Shown: positions 1-7,285 of the stretch, in pieces
How the letters are laid out: each line of letters begins with the position of its first letter
How positions within the stretch are numbered: position 1 is the stretch's first letter
Position numbers and translations under genes: made by a program
Origin: Spirochaetaceae bacterium
GTDB lineage: Bacteria > Spirochaetota > Spirochaetia > UBA9216
Reading direction: 5' to 3'
Assembly: GCA_028527945.1 (NCBI GenBank)
Contig: JAQQAK010000272.1
Coordinates: 1 to 10,710, forward strand
DNA length: 10,710 bases
Notes under the pieces: generated by a model
Seen by the model: the letters and a program-made list of their open reading frames with translations, nothing else
Told to the model about the DNA's origin: nothing
Databases searched by the model: none

Positions 1-7
1 TAGTTTT

Positions 8-3000
8 ATGACCAGAAAAATTAACATTTTAGTATTAATACTAAGTATATTAAGTACAAGTTTTTTGTTCTCTGATTGGAATGACGGTGATGAAATAATT
101 GATTCATTAAAATCTCCGGATTTATTAACATCAGGAGGAAGTTATGTTTCAGAATATGCTCCCATGGCAGATGTTCTGAATCCCGCAGCTCCGGCGCTTC
201 TTCAGAGAGTAGCTTTAAATATTAACGCCGCTGCTTTATTTAACGATAGCTCAACAACCAGTGGTAATGGATACGATGGAACAATGTTGAATCTTGGAGC
301 ATCTTTCCCTCTACGTTTTGGTGTAATAACTACATCAGGGTATTTTATAGGATTAAAAGATACAGAAGAGTTGAGTTTGTCTTCTACAAGCGATACTGGT
401 TTTCAAGGTGGAATAAAAGGCGGTTTTAGTAAAGAAGTCTATCCCGGTTTTCTTGTTGGAATGGGCATAAACACATATTTTGGAAGCGGATGGGCTCTTA
501 CTGCAGATCTTGGTGTAATAAAAAAGCAGGGTGATGTCGGATTCATGAAAAACATGAAGTGGGGCGTTGTCTTGGGTGAGCTGGGATATTCTTCTTTTAA
601 TACAAATGATGCTGATGCTCCAAGTATAATTACACCAGGCGGAGGGCTTTCATTTGATTTAGTTGATACAGATGAAGTTACCTTTAATATCGATACAGCC
701 CTTAGTTTTCCTGGAATATATGAAACTGTAAGGTTATCTCTTGCTGGAGATTTAAACCTTTTTGATTATGGTGGATTAAGATTTTCATCAACAATGGATT
801 TGGCAGAGCTCATAGAAGGTGATGCTTCAGCTTTGATTCCATCTTTTGGATTGTATTTTAATTTTAAAACAAGTTTTAAAGAAGACAGTAAACTAGCGGC
901 AAAGGGGTATTCTCAAAATGATGTAAGAGTTTCTGCTGCTGCCGCGCCTTTGGCAAACAGCCTCTGGGCAGTTTCTGCCGGCTTGAATGCTGAATTGGGA
1001 GTAATAGATACAAAAGCTCCTGAAATTATTCTAAATATATCTGAAATGCACATTGGTGATCCTGACGATGATAAGTCTGTATCAGGAGACGATGAAGATA
1101 AAACAGATGTTGAGGCAGATAATTCATCAGAATCTCCAGAGCCTACAACAGATTCCGATCCAGATCCTGATGGGGGCAAAGGAAAAAAAGAAACCGCATA
1201 TAAGAGATCTAATAAAGCTAAAAAAATGGCTGCGTCAGATACCGAAAAAAATAATGATAAGAAGACTCCTTCTCCTTCTGCTGAGCTAAAAGATTTTTCT
1301 GATGAAAATGATGGCAATATAGATGAAGGTCCTGATGGTGAAAAAATAATTGCTTATATATCACCAAATAATGATGGAATAAAAGATAGTATTACAATTC
1401 CTATATCAATAACAGATACACGTTATATAAAGGGGTATTCATTCATCATTGAAGATTCTCAAGGAAGAGAAGTCAAAAGAATAGAGAATAAAGATAAAAG
1501 ACAGGAAAATCAGAGCATAAGGAATTTTTTCAAAAGATTATTCTATGTTGAAAAAGGTGTTGATATTCCTGATTCAATACGTTGGGATGGTACAGGTGAA
1601 GATGGAAATGTTATAGCAGATGGATTTTATACATTTCACATGGAAGCCTGGGATGATAATGGAAATACTGCTGTTACAGAAAAATATGGATTTGTTGTTG
1701 ATAACACACCTCCAGAAGTTGTTTTACAGGATATAAATCCTGCTGACAGAATTTTTAGCCCTAATGATGATGGAAACAAGGATATATTGCCTATAAAGCA
1801 AGACGGTACACAAGAAGATTTGTGGACAGCTGAAATAAAAGGCACAGATGGAAAGGTTTATAGAAATGTTGATTGGACTAAAAGTAAGCCAGCAGACTTT
1901 ATCTGGGGCGGAAAGGATGATCGAAAACTTCTTGTTCCTGATGGTGTTTATTTCTACTACATAAAATGTACAGATAGAGCTGGAAACAATTATGAAGCTG
2001 AAATACCAAATATTATTATTAACACACAATCAACCCCAATTTCTCTTTCTGTAGACTCTTCATATTTTGCGCCAGGAAACAATGATGCTGTTAATACTGT
2101 AAAATTTACACCAACTGTACCTGTTAAAACTGGTATTCAGAAATGGTCGTTTAAGATACAGAAAAAAAATGGTCAGATCGTAAAAGAATATTCTGAAGGA
2201 GATATTCCTGATGAAATAGTTTATACAGGCGGTGTTGACGGTGGATATATTGATGAAGGAGAATATATCGGAAAACTTGAGATCAGGTATGTAAACGGAA
2301 ATAATCCAAAAGCTGAATCTCCTGTTATTGTGGCTGATAAAACAGCTCCTGGTGTATCAGCAAAGGTTTCTTTAAAGATTTTTAGCCCTAACGGGGATGG
2401 AAAAAAAGACTCAATAACAGTTTATCAGGATACTTCGGTAGAAGATGTTTGGTACGGAGATATTGAGGATTCAGAAGGAAATATTGTTAAAAAATATAAA
2501 TGGGTTAATAATGCTGCGACTTCATTTGTCTGGGATGGATACAATGAAAAAGGCGGTTTGGCTCCAGATGGTGATTATAAATATCGTATTTACACTGTAG
2601 ATAAAGCAGGAAATAAAGGTGAATACATCACAACTGCATTTTCACTTGATACTGAAGAAACACCCATTATGCTGACATCTACTCCTGAAGCTTTCTCGCC
2701 AAATGGTGATGACATTAACGAATATATGCAGTTTAAGCCAATTCTCAACGTAGACGCTGGAATACAATCATATAAATTAACTATTTTAAATAAAGCCGGA
2801 GATGTTGTAAAAACTTTTGCAAATGAAGGCCGTATGAAGAATGAGTTCAGATGGGATGGAGTCGACGATTCTGGCAGAAAAGCTTCTGATGGTATTTATA
2901 AAGCCGCTTTAGAAGTCGTTTATGAAAAAGGTGATGTCTCAACTGCTTCTACACGAAATTTTGAACTTGACAGTATCTATCCTGAGATCGAAATAAGTTC

Positions 3001-4333
3001 AGACTATGATATTTTCTCACCTAATCAAGATGGAAAGAAAGATAAAATAAAAATTAGTCAGAAGACAAGTAATGAAGATCTTATAACTGCTGTTATCGCT
3101 GATAAAGATGGAAATCATGTTCGGGAGTTTGCCTGGGATAAAAGCGCTGGTGATTTGGAATGGGATGGTACTGACAGTAATGGAAATAAAGTAAAAGATG
3201 GATCTTATTCATATACTATAAGAATTGAAGACAAGGCTGGAAATGTTACAAGCCGTAAAATAGATGATATAGAAGTTGATAATCGACAAACAACAGTTTT
3301 TGTTACTGCAGGAAGCAAAGGAATAACACCAAATGGTGATGGAGAGAATGACTCTATAGAATTTGCTACAATGGCTACGTTAAAAGAAGGTGTTGAAAGC
3401 TGGACTTTGAATATAGTTGAAGATGGAAATAAAACTGTTAAGACATTTAATGGTGATATACTTCCTGAAAAAATTATTTGGGATGGTCGTGATAATAACG
3501 GAAATATTGCAGAAGGTGTATTTAAGGCTGAGTATAAGGTTGTTTATACAAAAGGAAATGAACCAGAGTCTATTACAAAAGAATTTTCTGTAGATATTAC
3601 TCCTCCAGAAATAGCTGTGAATCTTGAACCTATGCCGTTCTCTCCTGATAATGATGGTGTTGCTGATGAATTACATATAAATCTTGATGTTAACGATATG
3701 AGTGCAATTAAAAGCTGGAACTTTGAAATTGCAGATAGAGAGGGTAACTCTTTTACTTCTTTCAGCGGTAATGGGAAACCAACTGAACAGATAATTTGGG
3801 ATGGTATTGGAAATAACGGCGAGCTTGTAATGGCTGCTGAAGATTATGCTTACAGGTTTACTGTTGATGACGTCTTTGGAAATAAAGATGCTGTTTACGG
3901 TATAATTCCGGTAGATGTTCTGGTTGTAAAAGAAGGGGATCAGCTCAAGATACGGATTGCAAATATTACATTTGCTCCAGATAGTGCGCAGTTGAGAGCT
4001 GATGATCCGGAAATTAAAGCGAAAAATGAATATGTTCTTGGAAGACTTTCAGAGATATTGCAGAAATATGATAGTTACAAGATTAAGATCGAAGGTCATG
4101 CTGTTAGTGTGTATTGGGATGAACCCGCAAGAGCTGCAGTAGAAGAGAGAGAAGAATTAATTCCTTTGTCAAAGGCTAGAGCTGAAACTGTTAAGAAATA
4201 TCTGGAACAGCTAGGTGTTAATGAAAGCAGAATGAGTACCGAAGGTCTTGGTGGAAAAAAGCCACTGGTTCCTCATGGAGATCTTGATAATCGATGGAAG
4301 AATAGACGTGTTGAGTTTATTCTGATTAAGTAA
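8..4333 (+). CDS. Large exported OmpA-family protein with barrel-like N-terminus and eight Ig-like repeats
   Basis: A 1441-residue protein that probably tethers the outer membrane to peptidoglycan; no specific function can be named. Residues 1-22 form a signal peptide (MTRKI, hydrophobic core, likely cut after FLFS). Residues about 23-335 are glycine- and aromatic-rich with alternating strands and an early LNPAAPALLQ motif, like FadL/PorV/UPF0164-type outer-membrane barrels. Residues about 347-450 are a disordered charged linker. Residues about 450-1310 hold eight FlgD/CHU_C-like Ig repeats (SPNxDGxxD loop, central WDG, closing D.AGN). Residues about 1315-1441 are an OmpA-like domain with EGHA (1362-1365), LSKARA with R1391, and a terminal NRRVEF. 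The Asp expected after GH is absent. The reading frame stays open to the window edge, but the signal peptide supports the ATG at 8; only 7 upstream bases are visible, so its ribosome site cannot be judged. The gene appears monocistronic, because a strong terminator follows. Confidence 0.88.
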   Translation: MTRKINILVLILSILSTSFLFSDWNDGDEIIDSLKSPDLLTSGGSYVSEYAPMADVLNPAAPALLQRVALNINAAALFNDSSTTSGNGYDGTMLNLGASFPLRFGVITTSGYFIGLKDTEELSLSSTSDTGFQGGIKGGFSKEVYPGFLVGMGINTYFGSGWALTADLGVIKKQGDVGFMKNMKWGVVLGELGYSSFNTNDADAPSIITPGGGLSFDLVDTDEVTFNIDTALSFPGIYETVRLSLAGDLNLFDYGGLRFSSTMDLAELIEGDASALIPSFGLYFNFKTSFKEDSKLAAKGYSQNDVRVSAAAAPLANSLWAVSAGLNAELGVIDTKAPEIILNISEMHIGDPDDDKSVSGDDEDKTDVEADNSSESPEPTTDSDPDPDGGKGKKETAYKRSNKAKKMAASDTEKNNDKKTPSPSAELKDFSDENDGNIDEGPDGEKIIAYISPNNDGIKDSITIPISITDTRYIKGYSFIIEDSQGREVKRIENKDKRQENQSIRNFFKRLFYVEKGVDIPDSIRWDGTGEDGNVIADGFYTFHMEAWDDNGNTAVTEKYGFVVDNTPPEVVLQDINPADRIFSPNDDGNKDILPIKQDGTQEDLWTAEIKGTDGKVYRNVDWTKSKPADFIWGGKDDRKLLVPDGVYFYYIKCTDRAGNNYEAEIPNIIINTQSTPISLSVDSSYFAPGNNDAVNTVKFTPTVPVKTGIQKWSFKIQKKNGQIVKEYSEGDIPDEIVYTGGVDGGYIDEGEYIGKLEIRYVNGNNPKAESPVIVADKTAPGVSAKVSLKIFSPNGDGKKDSITVYQDTSVEDVWYGDIEDSEGNIVKKYKWVNNAATSFVWDGYNEKGGLAPDGDYKYRIYTVDKAGNKGEYITTAFSLDTEETPIMLTSTPEAFSPNGDDINEYMQFKPILNVDAGIQSYKLTILNKAGDVVKTFANEGRMKNEFRWDGVDDSGRKASDGIYKAALEVVYEKGDVSTASTRNFELDSIYPEIEISSDYDIFSPNQDGKKDKIKISQKTSNEDLITAVIADKDGNHVREFAWDKSAGDLEWDGTDSNGNKVKDGSYSYTIRIEDKAGNVTSRKIDDIEVDNRQTTVFVTAGSKGITPNGDGENDSIEFATMATLKEGVESWTLNIVEDGNKTVKTFNGDILPEKIIWDGRDNNGNIAEGVFKAEYKVVYTKGNEPESITKEFSVDITPPEIAVNLEPMPFSPDNDGVADELHINLDVNDMSAIKSWNFEIADREGNSFTSFSGNGKPTEQIIWDGIGNNGELVMAAEDYAYRFTVDDVFGNKDAVYGIIPVDVLVVKEGDQLKIRIANITFAPDSAQLRADDPEIKAKNEYVLGRLSEILQKYDSYKIKIEGHAVSVYWDEPARAAVEEREELIPLSKARAETVKKYLEQLGVNESRMSTEGLGGKKPLVPHGDLDNRWKNRRVEFILIK
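1352..3930 (+). repeat. Eight tandem Ig-like protein repeats, period about 105 residues
   Basis: Protein-level repeats inside the first gene. The Ser (or equivalent) of the SPNxDGxxD loop falls at residues 452, 584, 688, 793, 897, 1004, 1107 and 1212. The spacings are therefore 132, 104, 105, 104, 107, 103 and 105. Repeats 2, 4 and 6 share an 'ED(L/V)' lead-in, a short I-x-D/G-x-(D)G turn and a DKAGN-type ending (type A). Repeats 3, 5 and 7 share a 'G(I/V)(Q/E)' lead-in before a K-I/N-I strand and a (V/R)Y-x-KGN/D ending (type B). Repeats 1 and 8 are intermediate. Repeat 1 carries an extra stretch of about 27 residues around 495-525 with an FFKRLFYV core. The loop is degenerate in repeat 3 (APGNNDAVN) and repeat 5 (SPNGDDINE). 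The DNA itself has diverged between copies, so these are old duplications. Confidence 0.85.
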
Positions 4334-4337
4334 AAAC

Positions 4338-4380
4338 AAGCCTGTTGTAAAACTTTGTTAGTTTTACAACAGGCTTTATA
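4338..4380 (+). terminator. Intrinsic terminator after the OmpA-family gene
   Basis: There is a perfect 16-bp inverted repeat. The left arm AAGCCTGTTGTAAAAC (4338-4353) pairs with GTTTTACAACAGGCTT (4361-4376) across a 7-nt loop, and the hairpin starts 4 bases after the stop codon. The downstream tract is T-rich but broken (TTTATATTT). An A-run just before the stem would supply a U-tract on the opposite strand, so the hairpin could be bidirectional, although no minus-strand gene is visible here. Confidence 0.85.
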
Positions 4381-4424
4381 TTTAATGAAATATAAATATG
4401 AATTACTAAATTATGTATACCAAG

Positions 4425-4454
4425 TTGAAAAAATTGTTTAATTTAAATTAGAAT
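4425..4454 (+). promoter_or_regulatory. Candidate sigma-70 promoter for the mltG-dnaG-rpoD operon
   Basis: TTGAAA (4425-4430) and TAGAAT (4449-4454) each match the sigma-70 consensus hexamer at 5 of 6 positions and are separated by 18 bp. Transcription would begin near 4461, giving a leader of about 70 nt before the mltG start. The position, between a strong terminator and the first gene of a tightly packed operon, is where a promoter is expected. The surrounding AT-richness raises the chance of a fortuitous match. Confidence 0.4.
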
Positions 4455-4529
4455 AGAGTTTCAGAACTATATGTATTATAGTTTTTAGTTTTGAAATTGT
4501 CTAAAGAAACTGTACTTGACAGGGGATAG

Positions 4530-5519
4530 ATGAAAACTATTATAAAAATTATTGCTTCTTTGGTATTGATAGCGGCTATATGTGTATGCGCGAGTATCAC
4601 TGGGGCCGTTATTTTGAATTCTCCACCAGAGGATATGCCCAAACAAACTTTTTTCAAAGTTGATAAAGGAGATACTGCCAGAGAAATAGGGCAAAATCTT
4701 GAAGAAGACAAATTAATAAAAAGCAGTAAGTTCTTTCTTGTATATGTAAAACTTAAAAAAACTTCAGCACAGATGAAAACAGGTCTGTACAAAATTGATT
4801 ATGGACAGAGCATGGTAGGAATACATGATATTTTGATACAAGGTTCAGAAGAACTTTTTAATGTGACAATACCACCTGGGCATACTTCAAGAGAGATTGC
4901 AAAAATACTTGAAGAAAAAGAAATTGTTAACGCAGAAGATTTTGTTGAAGCTGTAAAGCTTCAACATGCTGAAGGTTTTTTGTTTCCGGATACATATAAT
5001 TTTCCAAAAGGGTATCCTGCTGAAAAAGTTGTTAAGTATATGACAGAAAATTTTCATAATTATGTGAAAAGTATTTATTCTGATTATGATAAACTAGAGC
5101 AAGAAACAATAAAAGAAAAAGTGGTGCTTGCTTCAATAGTTGAACGTGAATATCGTGTGGCAGAAGAAGCTCCAATAATAGCTTCTACATTTTATAATAG
5201 AATTGAGCATAATATGTATCTTGGTTCATGTGCGACTGTAGTTTATATTATAACCGAGGTTCAGGGAAAAGCTCATCCAGAAAGATTGTTTTACAGAGAT
5301 CTTGAAGTTGAGTCACCTTATAATACTTATAAGCATAAAGGGCTTCCGCCTGGACCAATATGTAATCCGGGACGGATTGCCATTAATGCTTCATTTAACC
5401 CGGCTGAAACTGACTATTTATACTTTTTACTTGAGGATCCTGATACAGGGCAACATAAATTCTCAAAAAACTGGGCGGAACACAATAAATCATATAATTT
5501 ATATATAAAGGGAAGATGA
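4530..5519 (+). CDS. mltG: Endolytic murein transglycosylase MltG (YceG-like)
   Basis: A 329-residue inner-membrane-anchored lytic transglycosylase, thought to cleave nascent glycan strands in the periplasm and so set their length (family knowledge). Residues about 4-28 are one hydrophobic segment; residues about 38-76 form the LysM-like subdomain (VDKGDTAREIG); the YceG catalytic domain fills the rest. The motif ASIVERE places the likely catalytic Glu at E205, matching the E. coli ASIVEKE site. PYNTY, GLPPGPI and the terminal EHNKSY are family signatures. The usual L-Q-S/T-D-P-T-V segment reads LGSCATVVY here (231-239). The length is close to that of E. coli MltG (340). The start is supported by AGGGG at 4521-4525, 4 bases before the ATG, and by the membrane anchor that follows directly. 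The stop overlaps the dnaG start (ATGA), so the two are probably translationally coupled. Confidence 0.93.
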   Translation: MKTIIKIIASLVLIAAICVCASITGAVILNSPPEDMPKQTFFKVDKGDTAREIGQNLEEDKLIKSSKFFLVYVKLKKTSAQMKTGLYKIDYGQSMVGIHDILIQGSEELFNVTIPPGHTSREIAKILEEKEIVNAEDFVEAVKLQHAEGFLFPDTYNFPKGYPAEKVVKYMTENFHNYVKSIYSDYDKLEQETIKEKVVLASIVEREYRVAEEAPIIASTFYNRIEHNMYLGSCATVVYIITEVQGKAHPERLFYRDLEVESPYNTYKHKGLPPGPICNPGRIAINASFNPAETDYLYFLLEDPDTGQHKFSKNWAEHNKSYNLYIKGR

Positions 5520-7285
5520 GTAGAAACGTAAGAGACGAAATAAACAATAAACTCAGTATCGTTGATGTTGTTGAAAAGTATCTAACTCTAAAAAGACAAG
5601 GGACACGATATATTGGTTTATGTCCTTTTCATAACGAGAAAACTCCGTCTTTTTCTGTAGATCCAGCTAATAATCTTTTTTACTGTTTTGGTTGTCACAA
5701 AGGCGGGACAATATTCGATTTTATAATGGAAATTGAGAATGTTGGATATGGCGAAGCTTTAAGAATCTTGGCAGAAAAAGCAGGTGTCGCGCTTGATTCA
5801 AATATGGATCATAACTCCGAAGGTTATAAAAATAAGCAGGCATTGAAAGAACTTTATAAAAGAGTTTCTTCAAGTTTTACATATATTCTTAATAATAAAG
5901 AAGAGGCCTCAGTCGCCAGAGAGTATTTGCTGACTCGTGGGGTAACAAAAGAAATTTCTGAATTATTTGGTATAGGATGGGCTCCTGAAGATAGAAGTTG
6001 GCTTTTAAAGTTTTTACGTTCAAAAGGTTATTCTGATAATTTTTTAAAAGAAAGTGGCCTTTTTTCAAAACGCGGTTTGGGGTCTCCTTTATTTTCCGGG
6101 CGTATAATGTTTCCTCTGAAAAGTCAAAGCGGAGATATTATTGGTTTTAGCGGAAGAACACTTAAAGATTTAGGACCCAAATATATTAATTCTCCTGAAA
6201 CAGAAATCTTTTATAAGAAAAGAAATTTGTATGGTTTAAGTGATGCTGTAAAGGGAATAAGAGAAAAAGGTTATTTTATTCTTTGCGAAGGCCAGATGGA
6301 TGTAATAGCATATCATCAGGCAGGTATGAATAACGCAGTAGCGCCTCTTGGTACTGCTTATACAGAAGATCAGGCAAGACTTCTAAAAAGATATGCTGAA
6401 AAAGCTGTTATTTCTTTTGATGGTGATGCTGCTGGTCAGAAAGCAATGATGAAGGCTGTACAGATATGTGAAAAGCTTGAAATTAGGACAAAAATAGCAA
6501 TTTTTGAAAAAAATGATGATCCTTCAGATTTACTTAGAAATAAGGGGCCAGAGGCATTGCAAAATGTTTTAAAATCCACTATAAATAGCTTTGATTATAT
6601 TCTGGAAAATGCGTTAAATCTCTACGGAACTCGGACTCCGGATAGCAAGGAAGCAATTATTCAGCAGATGAGTATTTATTTAAATAGCATCGTATCTAAT
6701 GTAAGAAAAGAGGGATATATAAAAGAGATCTCTGAGAAGATAGGTGTAGGTACATCATCAATTGTAACTGATCTGAAAAGAGGACAAAGGCATTCTGTTA
6801 TACGGGAACAAAAAGAGGAGTCTCCGAAACCAAAACAAATAAAAGAAGAAATAACACTTGAATTATTTTTAATGATTGCCGTTATAGTAAACAGGGAAAA
6901 ATTTGCTTATGTTAGAAGCAAAATAGATATAAATGATCTTGAAGAAAAAAGGGCCAAAGAAATTTTTATTGCGCTAGAAGAATGTTACCGAAATGAGGAG
7001 ACCGGATTCGATTCAATTCTGAGAAAATTGTCAGATGAAAATCTTATTTCATTATTAAGTAGTAAAATAACATCTGAAGAGTATAGTACTAATAGTGATG
7101 AATTGATCGTAGACTCGGTTAAAAACTTAAAAAGACGTAACCTTTTGAAAAAACGTGCGGAATTAGAAAGAAAGCTTGGTTCTTTTATGAATGCTGGAAA
7201 TAGTGATATTTCAAATGAAATGGAACTTCTTTCAGAAAAGATATTTATAGATAATGAAATTGAAAAACTGAGGTTGGGAAAATAA
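5516..7285 (+). CDS. dnaG: DNA primase
   Basis: A 589-residue primase that makes the RNA primers for the lagging strand together with the replicative helicase. The N-terminal CHC2 zinc domain has C36-P-F-H39 and C57-F-G-C60, the same pattern as E. coli C40/H43/C61/C64. The RNA polymerase core contains the segment FSGRTL and a Toprim fold with E258 in CEGQMDV and D302/D304 in SFDGDAAG, the metal-binding acidic residues. Residues about 440-589 are helical and charged, as expected for the helicase-interacting C-terminal domain, which is the least conserved part of the family. Every catalytic residue that I can place is present. The start overlaps the mltG stop by 4 nt, with AAGGGAAG immediately upstream as a close-spaced ribosome site. 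The stop overlaps the rpoD start by one base (TAATG), so primase and sigma factor levels are probably coupled at translation. Confidence 0.96.
   Translation: MSRNVRDEINNKLSIVDVVEKYLTLKRQGTRYIGLCPFHNEKTPSFSVDPANNLFYCFGCHKGGTIFDFIMEIENVGYGEALRILAEKAGVALDSNMDHNSEGYKNKQALKELYKRVSSSFTYILNNKEEASVAREYLLTRGVTKEISELFGIGWAPEDRSWLLKFLRSKGYSDNFLKESGLFSKRGLGSPLFSGRIMFPLKSQSGDIIGFSGRTLKDLGPKYINSPETEIFYKKRNLYGLSDAVKGIREKGYFILCEGQMDVIAYHQAGMNNAVAPLGTAYTEDQARLLKRYAEKAVISFDGDAAGQKAMMKAVQICEKLEIRTKIAIFEKNDDPSDLLRNKGPEALQNVLKSTINSFDYILENALNLYGTRTPDSKEAIIQQMSIYLNSIVSNVRKEGYIKEISEKIGVGTSSIVTDLKRGQRHSVIREQKEESPKPKQIKEEITLELFLMIAVIVNREKFAYVRSKIDINDLEEKRAKEIFIALEECYRNEETGFDSILRKLSDENLISLLSSKITSEEYSTNSDELIVDSVKNLKRRNLLKKRAELERKLGSFMNAGNSDISNEMELLSEKIFIDNEIEKLRLGK

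Noticed and set aside
913..1317. 134-residue open frame on the minus strand opposite the charged linker
   Set aside because: It is the antisense of acidic/serine-rich codons and gives a low-complexity Ser/Leu/Phe product. There is no ribosome site, and it lies wholly inside a well-supported gene.
1361..3664. SPNGDG motifs read as a type IX secretion (CHU_C) sorting domain
   Set aside because: Sorting domains sit at the extreme C-terminus. Here the motif repeats internally and the C-terminus is an OmpA-like domain. The motif is a general feature of FlgD/CHU_C-like Ig folds.
4516..4521. Perfect TTGACA hexamer just before mltG
   Set aside because: It ends 8 bases before the start codon, so any -10 would fall inside the gene and the transcript would lack the start. 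It also overlaps the ribosome site.
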